From assembly GCF_013403975.1 (NCBI RefSeq), contig NZ_JABFDH010000002.1:372001-436000 (forward strand): a stretch of 64,000 nt of DNA, written 5' to 3'. The DNA comes from Winogradskyella ursingii (GTDB taxonomy: Bacteria; Bacteroidota; Bacteroidia; Flavobacteriales; Flavobacteriaceae). A model generated the notes under the pieces. It was not told the DNA's origin and searched no databases. It worked only from the letters and a program-made list of their open reading frames with translations. Of this stretch, positions 26,089 through 34,589 are shown one piece after another. A program made the translations under genes and the position numbers. Every line of letters starts with the position of its first letter. Positions within the stretch are counted from its first letter, which is position 1.

Positions 26089-26922
26089 TTAAATCTTTAC
26101 AGTAAGAACCGGAAGCATTGAGTGGTTCGCAATGTCTTCACCTATACTACCGTTCAATAAATGGGACAATCCTTTACGACCGTGTGTGGGAATGGCGATG
26201 ATATCTGCACCTGATAATGATGCAAAATTGAAAACACCTTCCTCTACGCTGTAATCTGCAACACGATTTACTGTTTTAATAGCATTCACTGGGTCTGGAT
26301 GGTTTACCTTGTTAAAGAAACGTAGTAGTTTTTCGTCCATTTCTATAGTGCTAATAAACTCTTTTCCAGGTAAGTTAACGTATAACAATTCTATTTGAAC
26401 AGATAATAGTCCAGCTATCTCGACGATTTTAGAATAGGCATAACAGGCCTCTTCGTCAAAATTGCTCGCAAAAATTAATCTTTCGGGCGCAAAAGCAAGT
26501 TCATTTTCTTTTACTACGAGCAAAGGGATTTCTGAACTTCGCACCACCTTTTCTGCATTACTTCCTTTAAAAATTTCATTTAGGCCACTACTGCCGTGAG
26601 ACCCCATCACAATAAGAGATGCATCTATATCCTTTGCAAAATTATTGATACTTGAAAAATTTAATGTTTTTTGCAGTACTGGTTCTACAAGTATACCTTT
26701 TAAATAAGGTTGCTTCAATAACTCAATATATTGTTTTTCTGCGAGCTTGGTATGGTATAATGTTTCCTCAAAGTTGGTCGTCCTTGTTAAAACACCTTCT
26801 TCTATTCCCGCCATATGTGTAAGCACAATCTTGGCAGAAATTTTTTTTGCTATGCTTGCACCTATTTCTAAAGCTTTACTACTGGTGCTGCTAAAATCTA
26901 TGGGAATTAAAATTGTTTTCAT
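26089..26922 (-). CDS. Universal stress protein (tandem UspA domains)
   Basis: A 277-residue protein with two Usp domains. The first (residues 1-~140) opens MKTILIPIDFSSTS and ends with the nucleotide-binding-type loop GSHGSSGLNEIFKGSNAEKV. The second ends with IPTHGRKGLSHLLNGSIGEDI. Usp proteins act in stress and low-oxygen survival. It is the first gene of an operon with the PdxH-like and CoA-transferase genes. Confidence 0.92.
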   Translation of the reverse strand: MKTILIPIDFSSTSSKALEIGASIAKKISAKIVLTHMAGIEEGVLTRTTNFEETLYHTKLAEKQYIELLKQPYLKGILVEPVLQKTLNFSSINNFAKDIDASLIVMGSHGSSGLNEIFKGSNAEKVVRSSEIPLLVVKENELAFAPERLIFASNFDEEACYAYSKIVEIAGLLSVQIELLYVNLPGKEFISTIEMDEKLLRFFNKVNHPDPVNAIKTVNRVADYSVEEGVFNFASLSGADIIAIPTHGRKGLSHLLNGSIGEDIANHSMLPVLTVKI

Positions 26923-26977
26923 AGTATCTGGTTTTAAATGTTGTTACAAAATTATGAGACCCATTGCGTAAAAAAGA

Positions 26978-26989
26978 TGATTTAAGTCA
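26978..26989 (-). promoter_or_regulatory. Fnr-type operator upstream of the usp operon
   Basis: TGATTTAAGTCA, one change from the consensus. Centre exactly 33 bp upstream (minus strand) of a perfect -7 box TAATTTTG (26954-26947). Confidence 0.7.
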
Positions 26990-27158
26990 GTCTAAATTAT
27001 TTTGATGCCATCACTTCTCTTTTTTAAAAATCTTGAATCTTTTCTTTCATCTAAATACTTTTCATTTTTAATTTTCACAACATTTAGTTATCACGAGAAT
27101 TTGATAGGATGGTCCATCTGCTAAGACGCTAAAATTTTATCAGGAAATATCGATTTGC

Positions 27159-27170
27159 TGACATAAGTCA
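27159..27170 (+). promoter_or_regulatory. Fnr-type operator upstream of the NimA-like gene
   Basis: TGACATAAGTCA. Centre 33 bp upstream of -7 box TAATTTTA (27194-27201), giving a leader of about 18 bases before ATG 27223. The ~300-base region 26923-27222 is otherwise non-coding and holds the two divergent promoters. Confidence 0.72.
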
Positions 27171-27222
27171 TAAAATTTTGATGACAGCTGGTTTAATTTT
27201 ATGTTGAATTAAATTCAATGAT

Positions 27223-27678
27223 ATGACAAGGACATTAGACAAAACCGAAAATTTGCTACTACTCAGTAATAATTTCATTGGTTCATTGGGATATATTCAT
27301 CAAAACACACCTATTGTAGTACCAATTACTTATTTCTATAATGCAGAGCAGAAGAAAATCATCTGTTATTCAGCTATCGGGCACAAGATTAATGCTATGC
27401 GTAAAAACCATTCGGTTTCTCTTTCTGTCACAGATATTGAATCTGTTAATGAGTGGAAATCAGTCCTTATTAAAGGCACGTATGAGGAAAGCTCGGGAAG
27501 TACAGCAAAAGCCTTACTTCATCAATTCTCTTTAGGGGTAAAAGAATTAATTATACGTAAGGAACTAAGGGATTTGAATTTTTTAAGTGAATTCTCAAGT
27601 AAAATAGAGAATGACGAAATACCAATTGTATTTACCATTACTATGGATGAGATAACTGGAAGAATCAGAAAATTTTAA
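27223..27678 (+). CDS. Pyridoxamine 5'-phosphate oxidase-family (NimA-like) flavin/haem-binding protein
   Basis: A 151-residue split-barrel protein with PIVVPITYFYNAEQKKIICYSAIG followed by GHKINAMRKNHSVSLSV, the pattern of the NimA-like branch that binds FMN or haem. The substrate is unknown. A single gene with its own Fnr-type operator, so it is expected to be switched on at low oxygen with the rest of the island. Confidence 0.82.
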   Translation: MTRTLDKTENLLLLSNNFIGSLGYIHQNTPIVVPITYFYNAEQKKIICYSAIGHKINAMRKNHSVSLSVTDIESVNEWKSVLIKGTYEESSGSTAKALLHQFSLGVKELIIRKELRDLNFLSEFSSKIENDEIPIVFTITMDEITGRIRKF

Positions 27679-27759
27679 GTCTGCTATGAACACAACATTC
27701 GTTTGACGAAGTTTAAAATACGAAGGTTGTGCAAACGCCATATTTAAAAAAGACCAAAC

Positions 27760-27771
27760 TGACTTATGTCA
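27760..27771 (+). promoter_or_regulatory. Fnr-type operator upstream of the HMA-like gene
   Basis: TGACTTATGTCA. Centre 33 bp upstream of a perfect -7 box TAATTTTG (27795-27802). Confidence 0.75.
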
Positions 27772-27820
27772 TAATTCATAGGATAAAAACCTTCTAATTT
27801 TGCCCTAAAGATTAAAGATT

Positions 27821-28072
27821 TTGAAAATTGAATTTAAATCTCATATTTTAAAATGTAAAGATTGTGCCGATGCCGTAATGAAGAAAGCGGCGAGCATAGA
27901 AGGAATTTCCAACGCTCACTTGGATGTCCCTAACGGCTATTTGATTTTGGACTGCATTTCGCACAATGCTTTGATATCGCTCGAAATGAGTCTTGCTGAA
28001 ATAGGACACCCCATTAAAGGATTTCCTATTGAAGTTAATGAAGCCAACGATTCAGAAACAGAATTAATTTGA
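27821..28072 (+). CDS. Small HMA-like metal-binding protein
   Basis: An 83-residue protein starting MKIEFKSHILKCKDCADAV. The CKDC motif at residues 12-15 sits where heavy-metal-associated domains carry CxxC, and the length fits a single ferredoxin-like fold. It may be a copper chaperone for CcoI or NosZ, though the usual GMxCxxC context is altered. The only start fitting the promoter is TTG 27821, about 15 bases after the predicted transcription start. Confidence 0.65.
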   Translation: MKIEFKSHILKCKDCADAVMKKAASIEGISNAHLDVPNGYLILDCISHNALISLEMSLAEIGHPIKGFPIEVNEANDSETELI

Positions 28073-28110
28073 TTTTAATTTTTAGCATTTAGAGCTTTGT
28101 TATAAAAACA

Positions 28111-28140
28111 AAGCCCTATCGCAAATTTGCGATAGGGCTT
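28111..28140. terminator. Bidirectional intrinsic terminator
   Basis: A perfect 30-bp palindrome with 15-base arms (AAGCCCTATCGCAAA) between convergent genes, with T-rich sequence on both sides when read outward. It ends both the HMA-like gene and the cupin gene at 28171. Confidence 0.85.
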
Positions 28141-28170
28141 TTAAAATGTTATAGATTATTCTTAACTATA

Positions 28171-28515
28171 TTATTTTTCCGCAACATCCGCTACCCTATT
28201 AGCTTCATCACTTTTTGTAAGTGTTAAGCGTACAATACTCTCTTCGAGTGCTTTTAGGCTGTGAGGTACACCACCGTTCAATGCGATGAGTTGCCCTTTG
28301 TTTAAATTTAATACCTTTCCTTCCACTCCAAAGTTGACGCTACCGTCCACAATTTCAACTACTATGGGGAACGATGTTTTGTGCTCTTTCATCTCATTCC
28401 CTTTATACATTGCAATACGTATTTCCTTGGTAAAAGTGGTTTCAAACAATACCTGTACAAGCGGTCTCTTTTCATTGAATTCTAGATTGTCATAAATAGC
28501 TGCTGTTTTCATCAT
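28171..28515 (-). CDS. Small cupin protein beside the second truncated haemoglobin
   Basis: A 114-residue cupin with PIVVEIVDGSVNFGVEGKVLNLNKGQLIALNGGVPHSLKAL in order: the beta-barrel first motif, then the GxxPH of the second. The conserved His in VPHSL is present. It follows the globin gene by 21 bases. The first start (MMKTAA) has a second ATG directly after. Sequence differs from the cupin at 12488 but the pairing is the same. Confidence 0.78.
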   Translation of the reverse strand: MMKTAAIYDNLEFNEKRPLVQVLFETTFTKEIRIAMYKGNEMKEHKTSFPIVVEIVDGSVNFGVEGKVLNLNKGQLIALNGGVPHSLKALEESIVRLTLTKSDEANRVADVAEK

Positions 28516-28536
28516 AAATTATAAATTTTAAATGTA

Positions 28537-28923
28537 TTATCGGTGGTTCCAGATAGCCATATACTGCCCGTGCGCCATCCTTCTGGCAGCTTCTTTCGCA
28601 TTTTGTGCCAGTTGCCCTTCAAAAAGAATGTCTATAGTCTCAAACCACAAATTGAGCCATTGCCCAAAATGGTTTTGGTCTACGGTATGGTTTAGGTTAC
28701 GATCCACATTCACGTGTTTTTGGGTAGGACTTCCCTTAAATTTTGCAATACCAAAAAGATTGGTTTCCCAAAAGTCGGTTAACTTTTCAAGGTGTTCAGG
28801 CCAATTGTCTTCAGGTATATGGCTGTTAAAAATTGGACCTAACAGGGAATCCTTCCGCACCTTCGCATAAAAACTATGCACCAGCAACGAAATATCTTCC
28901 CTGTTTTCAATCGTTTTTACCAT
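28537..28923 (-). CDS. Group III truncated haemoglobin (second copy)
   Basis: A 128-residue 2/2 globin with LVHSFYAKVRKDSLLGPIFN, then HLEKLTDFWETNLFG, KHVNVDRNL and FGQWLNLWFETID. Clearly homologous to the globin at 12114 but diverged, and with Gln where that copy has the FDHW His, so the haem-ligand position needs alignment to settle. It lies between the cupin and RIC genes in a nitrosative-stress cluster transcribed from the Rrf2 side. Confidence 0.88.
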   Translation of the reverse strand: MVKTIENREDISLLVHSFYAKVRKDSLLGPIFNSHIPEDNWPEHLEKLTDFWETNLFGIAKFKGSPTQKHVNVDRNLNHTVDQNHFGQWLNLWFETIDILFEGQLAQNAKEAARRMAHGQYMAIWNHR

Positions 28924-28959
28924 CTGCTTTTATAGAATATGTATGATGTTTTAAACCTC

Positions 28960-29706
28960 TTAGAGGGCACAACTTTGATTACTTGACATCAGCTTTTGTT
29001 CCATTTTTAATGCTTTTGGAAACAAAATATTGTTTTCAAGGTGAATATGTAGATGAAGGTCTTTTTCAAACTCATCAAGCATAGAAAATGCAACTTTGTA
29101 GGTATTACAAGCATCTTTTGGTGGTGTGTATCCATCGCTCAGTTTTGAAATGTCCCTAAAAATCTGCCCGGCATTGTCGTGCTCGTGTTCCATCATTGAA
29201 ATTGGGTTTTGTACAGTACCAAAATGAGCAGGTTCCAATGGTTTATTTTTGTCAATACTTTCAACCATCTTTTTAATACGTGGAAAAAGCACCAATTCTT
29301 CTTTTTTCATATGTTGTGCCAACTCGCCCGCAACGGCTTCAAATAAGCGGTTAATTTCAATAAGCTCTGGATGGCTTTCGCCGTGAACCTTGCAAAGTTT
29401 GGTTAAAAATTGCAATAGTACTGGTATCTTGCTTTCTACATATTTATGATGGGTCTTTTCAATATAGGTTGCCAGTAAGTCCAATGGCCACGTATTAAAT
29501 GCCTGCGTATTATTTTGTACTTGTGTGGATGAGATTTCCAGTTTTTCCAGAATATCTTCCAAAGCAATATTATTTTTTTCACAAACTTCGTCCAGAGGTC
29601 TGTTTCCACGACAGCAAAAATCGATTCCGTATTCAGAAAAAACTGCAGCTGTTCTAAAATCTTCGGCTACAAATTGCCCTATCTCTTTCTTTTTAAGTGT
29701 TTCCAT
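28960..29706 (-). CDS. ric: Iron-sulfur cluster repair di-iron protein (RIC/ScdA/YtfE)
   Basis: A 248-residue protein with an N-terminal ScdA domain (FRTAAVFSEYGIDFCCRGNRPLDEVC) and a C-terminal hemerythrin-like four-helix domain with His/Glu ligands (KTHHKY, KVHGESH, HMKKEELVLFP, MEHEHD, HLHIHLENNILFP). The family repairs Fe-S clusters damaged by NO or peroxide. It is followed by globin and cupin genes and preceded by the Rrf2 regulator, a standard NO-response arrangement. Confidence 0.93.
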   Translation of the reverse strand: METLKKKEIGQFVAEDFRTAAVFSEYGIDFCCRGNRPLDEVCEKNNIALEDILEKLEISSTQVQNNTQAFNTWPLDLLATYIEKTHHKYVESKIPVLLQFLTKLCKVHGESHPELIEINRLFEAVAGELAQHMKKEELVLFPRIKKMVESIDKNKPLEPAHFGTVQNPISMMEHEHDNAGQIFRDISKLSDGYTPPKDACNTYKVAFSMLDEFEKDLHLHIHLENNILFPKALKMEQKLMSSNQSCAL

Positions 29707-29740
29707 ACTATTGTTATTTATTAAATTATAATTTGAATTT

Positions 29741-30175
29741 TTAATGTTTTAAGAATGATGTCCCAGCTTCAAGATCAAAAGCCAAAGTTTTGAGCGTAGT
29801 ATTTTCCAGCATTTCTTTAAGACCGTCTCTTACTTCTGCAAATTGAAAATGTAGCGGGCAGGGCTTTTCTTCATTGCATTCATTAAGTCCCAACCCACAA
29901 CCACTATAAATTTTGGTTCCGTCTATAATGGCTACGACATCTGCAAGCGTTGTTTCTGCTATACTTTTTTGGGATATTTCAAACCCGCCATAAGGCCCTT
30001 TAATCGAATTTATAATATTGCCCTTCACAAGTTGTTGCAACACTTTTGCCGTAAAAGCTTCTGGCCCATCTATCTGTTTTGAAATAGCAGAAATATTGAC
30101 CCGTTTCCCCTCGTTCGATTTCATTGCAATAAATATTAAAGAACGGATACCATATTCACAAGCTTTTGAAAACAT
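29741..30175 (-). CDS. Rrf2 family regulator, NsrR-like
   Basis: A 144-residue winged-helix regulator (MFSKACEYGIRSLIFIA, then ISKQIDGPEAFTAKVLQQLVK). It has three cysteines in SGCGLGLNECNEEKPCPLHF, the Fe-S ligand region of NsrR/IscR-type proteins. Likely an NO sensor for the adjoining RIC, globin and nos genes. A -7 box TATATTTG (30201-30194) lies on its side of the shared operator at 30226. Confidence 0.88.
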   Translation of the reverse strand: MFSKACEYGIRSLIFIAMKSNEGKRVNISAISKQIDGPEAFTAKVLQQLVKGNIINSIKGPYGGFEISQKSIAETTLADVVAIIDGTKIYSGCGLGLNECNEEKPCPLHFQFAEVRDGLKEMLENTTLKTLAFDLEAGTSFLKH

Positions 30176-30225
30176 ACATCAAATTTTATACTGCAAATAT
30201 AAAAAAGATAAAATTGTCCGAAATA

Positions 30226-30237
30226 TGACAAAAGTCA
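30226..30237. promoter_or_regulatory. Fnr-type operator between Rrf2 and the nos operon
   Basis: TGACAAAAGTCA. Towards nos its centre is exactly 33 bp from a perfect -7 box TAAATTTG (30261-30268). Towards Rrf2 there is TATATTTG at 34 bp. It may therefore activate both directions. The nos side has a leader of about 70 bases before ATG 30344. Confidence 0.75.
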
Positions 30238-30343
30238 TCTTTTACCCTTAGTATCTCATTTAAATTTGTAGTGTCAAAAGGAAAGACCTTCTGGCCATTA
30301 CTAAAAATAATGTCAACTGATTTAAACAATTAAACCCAAAAAA

Positions 30344-30853
30344 ATGAGAACAATAGGCAAATTCGCATTCCTTTTCACAGTTGGTATCCTCATAAGCTGT
30401 GGAGGGAAAGAAGAAAAAAAAGAAGAAAGAATCCAAATAGGGCAAAAGCCTAAAGTGGAATCTATTAAAGTTGAGGAACCAACATCTGATGAAGTACCAG
30501 CTTCCAAGAGAATTACCTTGGACAATAAGGGTGTGGGGGAAATTAAAAACCTAGAGTTACCTGCCACCATCGACAATGCAATGGTAGAAAGAGGTGCCGC
30601 TTTGTTTAAAACCAATTGTACAGCTTGCCATAAAATAGGAAAGCGTTTTATTGGCCCATCACCATCAGGTATTATGGAAAGAAGAAGTCCAGAGTGGATT
30701 ATGAATATGATTTTAGACCCTCAACTAATGGTGGCTGAAGATAGATGTGCAAAAGACCTTTTAGTTGAATTTAACGGTGCTGCTATGGCAAACCAAAATA
30801 TGACCAAAGAGCAAGCTCGTGACATCTTAGAATATTTCAGAACCTTAAAATAA
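30344..30853 (+). CDS. Lipoprotein cytochrome c (nos operon, NosC-like)
   Basis: A 169-residue protein with a lipoprotein signal (FLFTVGILISCGG, lipidated Cys ~20), a charged linker rich in Lys/Glu, and a C-terminal monohaem cytochrome c domain with CTACH. A likely distal Met is in MANQNMTKEQ. As the first gene of the nos operon it probably feeds electrons to NosZ, as the small cytochromes of clade II nos clusters are thought to do. Confidence 0.85.
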   Translation: MRTIGKFAFLFTVGILISCGGKEEKKEERIQIGQKPKVESIKVEEPTSDEVPASKRITLDNKGVGEIKNLELPATIDNAMVERGAALFKTNCTACHKIGKRFIGPSPSGIMERRSPEWIMNMILDPQLMVAEDRCAKDLLVEFNGAAMANQNMTKEQARDILEYFRTLK

Positions 30854-30860
30854 GTAAACT

Positions 30861-31439
30861 ATGAAACCAAGCAATTTAAAATTTTTAATAGGATTGTTTG
30901 CCCTTACACTAACACTATTTAGTTGTAAGAATGAATCAAGTGATACCAAAGTTTCAGATACTGAAGCTAGGTCAACCGCAACCTCAAAAGAACAAGGGCA
31001 GGCATTTATCGAAGGAGATGTGTCAAAACCCAACGTACTGCAAATAGCAATGAACTCGCCAGACCACACCACACTTGTGGCAGCCGTTCAAGCCGCAGAC
31101 CTTGAAAATGCGTTGGTCAATGCAGGACCGCTTATGGTATTTGCACCTACTAACGAAGCCTTTGAAGCATTGCCGGCTGGCACAGTTGAAGACCTTCTGA
31201 AACCAGAGAACAGGCAAAAACTGGCTACTATCCTAAAGCACCACGTAACTGCTGGAAACTATGACAAGGATTTTTTGAAGAATTTCAAAAAATTGGGTCA
31301 AGCAGATGACACTAACGCAACCGTGGAGGTAAAAGGCGACGATGTGTATGTAGGTGGTGCCAAAATCATAGCCACAGTTAAAGCTGGAAATGGTATCGTG
31401 CACGTAGTAGATAAAGTGATTTTACCAACAGCCAATTAA
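30861..31439 (+). CDS. Fasciclin-domain lipoprotein
   Basis: A 192-residue protein with a lipoprotein signal (FALTLTLFSCKNE) and one FAS1 domain (HTTLVAAVQAADLENAL, LMVFAPTNEAFEALPAG, ILKHHVTAG, GNGIVHVVDKVILP). FAS1 proteins are surface or periplasmic adhesion modules. Its place between the nos cytochrome and nosZ recurs in some Bacteroidota nos clusters (general knowledge, not checked), but its role is unknown. Confidence 0.88.
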   Translation: MKPSNLKFLIGLFALTLTLFSCKNESSDTKVSDTEARSTATSKEQGQAFIEGDVSKPNVLQIAMNSPDHTTLVAAVQAADLENALVNAGPLMVFAPTNEAFEALPAGTVEDLLKPENRQKLATILKHHVTAGNYDKDFLKNFKKLGQADDTNATVEVKGDDVYVGGAKIIATVKAGNGIVHVVDKVILPTAN

Positions 31440-31470
31440 TAAAAAACAAGTAACCTTAAATATAGAACAG

Positions 31471-33432
31471 ATGAAAAAATATAAAATTCATATACTATCG
31501 ATTATTGGAGCATTTACGCTTCTCACTAGTTGCGGCAACAACAATGGTCAAAATTCTTCTAATGGAGCACTAAACGCAAGTGCAGCCGAAAAAATGTATG
31601 TTGCACCTGGTGAGCAGGATGAGTTCTACGCATTTATGTCTGGTGGATATAGTGGTAACCTAACGGTGTACGGCTTGCCATCTGGTAGAATGTTCAAGGA
31701 AATACCTGTTTTCTCACAATTCCCAACTTCTGGGTATGGCTATTCTGAAGAAACAAAACCAATGCTCAACACATCGCACGGATTTGTGCCTTGGGACGAT
31801 TCTCACCATCCAGATATTTCGCAAACCAACGGAGAATTAGATGGAAGATGGATTTTCATAAACGGGAACAACACCCCAAGAATTGCGAGAATTAGTCTAA
31901 GCACTTTTGAGACCGAAGAAATCATAGAAGTCCCTAATAGTGCTGGTAACCACAGTTCATCGTTCATTACCGAGAATACAGAGTATGTGGTGGCAGGTAC
32001 ACGTTTTTCGGTACCGATTCCACAACGTGATATGCCTATAAGTGACTATAAAGGAAACTTCAAAGGGTCGCTTTCGTTCATTAGCGTTGACCCAGAACAC
32101 GGTCATATGGATATTAAGTTTCAGTTAATGCTACCTGGCTTTAACTACGACCTTTCACACCCAGGGCGTGGAAAATCGCACGGTTGGTTCTTCTTTACTA
32201 CGTATAATACCGAAGAAGCCCATACCCTTCAAGAAGTAAACGCATCTCAAAATGATAAGGATTTTATCGCTGCGGTAAATTGGAAAAAGATTGAAGAATA
32301 CGTAAACAATGGTGGTGGCACTAAAATGCCAGCTAATTATGCACATAACGTATATGATGAAAGTACGCATACGGCAACAACCACTATGAAAAAAGAAGTG
32401 GTTACGGTTGACCCATTAAAGGTGCCAGGAGCAGTATATTTTCTGCCTACACCTAAATCACCGCACGGGTGTGATGTAGATCCATCTGGAGAATACATTA
32501 TTGGTAATGGCAAACTTTCAGCAGACCTTACGGTACACTCTTTTGATAATATGATCGCTGCTATTGAGGCTGAAAAATTTGATGGTGAAGCCTACGGAAT
32601 CCCAATCCTTAAGTTTGAAGACGTATTGGCAGGAACCGTAAAAAGTGGTGGATTAGGACCTTTACACACAGAATTTGATGGTAAAGGAAATGCTTATACG
32701 ACTTTCTTTATCTCTTCTGAAGTAGTAAAATGGAAATTGGGCTCTTGGGAAGTATTGGACAGAAAACCTTCATACTATTCGGTAGGACACCTTATGATTC
32801 CTGGCGGAAACTCAAGAAAACCTTTTGGTAAGTATGTGGTTGCATTAAATAAAATTACCAAGGATAGATATTTACCTGTAGGGCCAGAAATGGAGCATTC
32901 AGCACAATTGTATGACATCTCGGGCGAAAAAATGGAACTTATTTATGATTTTCCAACACACGGTGAGCCGCACTATGCCGCAGGTATTCCGGCAGAGATC
33001 TTAGCACCTAAAGCCAAAAAAATCTACAGGCTAGACGAAAACAAACACCCGTATGCTATAAATAACCCTGGTGAGGCAAAAGTAACACGTGATGGTAACG
33101 AAGTGCATATTTATATGAGTACCATACGAAGTCACTTTACACCCGATAATATAGAAGGTATTAAAGTGGGAGACAAAGTGTATTTCCACATCACAAATCA
33201 CGAACAGGATTTTGATGTTCCGCACGGTTTTGCAATGATTGGACAAAACACTTCAGAATTATTAGTTATGCCAGGGCAGACCAAAACATCGGTTTGGGAA
33301 CCTAAGCAAGTAGGTGTATGGCCATTTTATTGTACAGATTTCTGCTCTGCATTGCACCAAGAAATGCAGGGATATGTTAGGGTTTCACCCGCAAATTCTA
33401 ACATAGAATTGAGTTGGTCTCTAGGAGACTAA
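31471..33432 (+). CDS. nosZ: Nitrous-oxide reductase NosZ (Sec-dependent, clade II type)
   Basis: A 653-residue reductase of N2O to N2. The N-terminus is a Sec/lipoprotein-like signal (LSIIGAFTLLTSCGNN) with no twin-arginine motif, which marks clade II NosZ. The seven-bladed propeller holds CuZ ligands, for example DDSHHPDIS, SHPGRGKSHGWF and SPHGCDVDPSG. The C-terminal cupredoxin has the CuA site YCTDFCSALHQEM (C-x3-C-x3-H-x2-M) after HGFAMIGQN. Followed by a strong terminator and the rest of the nos genes. Confidence 0.96.
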   Translation: MKKYKIHILSIIGAFTLLTSCGNNNGQNSSNGALNASAAEKMYVAPGEQDEFYAFMSGGYSGNLTVYGLPSGRMFKEIPVFSQFPTSGYGYSEETKPMLNTSHGFVPWDDSHHPDISQTNGELDGRWIFINGNNTPRIARISLSTFETEEIIEVPNSAGNHSSSFITENTEYVVAGTRFSVPIPQRDMPISDYKGNFKGSLSFISVDPEHGHMDIKFQLMLPGFNYDLSHPGRGKSHGWFFFTTYNTEEAHTLQEVNASQNDKDFIAAVNWKKIEEYVNNGGGTKMPANYAHNVYDESTHTATTTMKKEVVTVDPLKVPGAVYFLPTPKSPHGCDVDPSGEYIIGNGKLSADLTVHSFDNMIAAIEAEKFDGEAYGIPILKFEDVLAGTVKSGGLGPLHTEFDGKGNAYTTFFISSEVVKWKLGSWEVLDRKPSYYSVGHLMIPGGNSRKPFGKYVVALNKITKDRYLPVGPEMEHSAQLYDISGEKMELIYDFPTHGEPHYAAGIPAEILAPKAKKIYRLDENKHPYAINNPGEAKVTRDGNEVHIYMSTIRSHFTPDNIEGIKVGDKVYFHITNHEQDFDVPHGFAMIGQNTSELLVMPGQTKTSVWEPKQVGVWPFYCTDFCSALHQEMQGYVRVSPANSNIELSWSLGD

Positions 33433-33447
33433 TATTGGTTGCTTTTT

Positions 33448-33483
33448 AAGCAGGCAGTATGGCTATCTACTGCCTGCTTTTTA
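33448..33483 (+). terminator. Hairpin terminator directly after nosZ
   Basis: Perfect 12-bp arms (AAGCAGGCAGTA) with an 8-base loop and a run of T. It should lower transcription of the accessory nos genes relative to nosZ. Confidence 0.8.
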
Positions 33484-33529
33484 AATCAAAACGCTTTCCC
33501 ATAAGCACTACACCATAAAAACAGCTAAA

Positions 33530-34144
33530 ATGAAAAAGGCAAGTATACTAATGATTATAGGCTCATTGTTATTGTTGGGACTCTTCATATATCCATTATG
33601 GAATATACAGTTGGGTGCACCGCAATATCCCGAACCTTTGGGAATGAACATATACATAAACGGCATAAAAGGACAAAGTGAATTTGACATACAGAATATT
33701 GATGGGTTGAACCACTATATCGGGATGAAAACCTTGCCAAAACCTAGTGATATGTGGGAGTTTACCGTGTTCCCAATAGTGATAGGAGGTATGGCAGCAC
33801 TTGGTGTTATTATTGGTCTCTTTGCATTTTTCAAAAAAATAAATCATCGCTGGTTCATAGGTTGGTTTGTGGTAATGACCATCTTGGGAATATTGGGAAT
33901 GTACGATTTTAACGCTTGGATGGTAGATTACGGTACCAACTTAGACCCTAATGCCATTATGAAACTTCAAAATCCGGATGGCACGCCTATGAGCTACAAA
34001 CCACCACTTTTGGGACACAAAAAATTATTGAATTTTGATGCTTATTCGTATCCAAGATTGGGCGGTTATTTAATGGGATTGGGAATGCTTTTAACTCTTG
34101 TTGCTTTTTTTGTAGGAAAGCGCTCTAAAAAAAATGCTATATGA
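33530..34144 (+). CDS. Membrane protein directly downstream of nosZ (NosB position)
   Basis: A 204-residue protein with an N-terminal hydrophobic segment (8-24), two central helices (about 83-102 and 112-130) and a C-terminal helix. Clade II nos operons usually carry a transmembrane protein gene (nosB) right after nosZ; this one has that position and type, but I cannot confirm homology. It overlaps nosL by four bases. Confidence 0.65.
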   Translation: MKKASILMIIGSLLLLGLFIYPLWNIQLGAPQYPEPLGMNIYINGIKGQSEFDIQNIDGLNHYIGMKTLPKPSDMWEFTVFPIVIGGMAALGVIIGLFAFFKKINHRWFIGWFVVMTILGILGMYDFNAWMVDYGTNLDPNAIMKLQNPDGTPMSYKPPLLGHKKLLNFDAYSYPRLGGYLMGLGMLLTLVAFFVGKRSKKNAI

Positions 34145-34581
34145 AAAACAGAATGAAAATTTCACTTTTGGCACTATTGGTAGTACTTGCGGTTTCTTGC
34201 AATACAGAGCCGCAAGCCATAGATTACGGAAACGATGGTTGCCATTTTTGTAAAATGACTATTGTAGATAAAATTCACGGTGCAGAATTTGTAACCGAAA
34301 AAGGGAAGGTATATAAATTTGATGCTACCGAATGTATGCTGAATTACGCACAAGACACGCCAAATTCAGACACAGGGGTTTACTATACAAATTACTATGA
34401 AAGCCCGACAGATCTCATCCCTTCTTCAGATGCCACCTATTTAATATCTAAAGAATTACCAAGCCCTATGGGTGCAAACCTAACCGCTTTTAAAGAAAAG
34501 AGTATTGCCGAGAAAATTCAATCAGATTTAGGCGGCAACATTTATAATTGGGAAGAATTGAAGTCATATTTAAATAAATAG
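34141..34581 (+). CDS. nosL: NosL family copper-binding lipoprotein
   Basis: A 146-residue protein with a lipoprotein signal (LLALLVVLAVSCNTE) and the NosL motif DGCHFCKMTIVD (the CxxCxM copper site). This is followed by a conserved TEKGKVYKFDATECML. NosL is the copper chaperone for the CuZ cluster of NosZ. Eight bases before nosD. Confidence 0.92.
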   Translation: MKNRMKISLLALLVVLAVSCNTEPQAIDYGNDGCHFCKMTIVDKIHGAEFVTEKGKVYKFDATECMLNYAQDTPNSDTGVYYTNYYESPTDLIPSSDATYLISKELPSPMGANLTAFKEKSIAEKIQSDLGGNIYNWEELKSYLNK

Positions 34582-34589
34582 GTACAACC

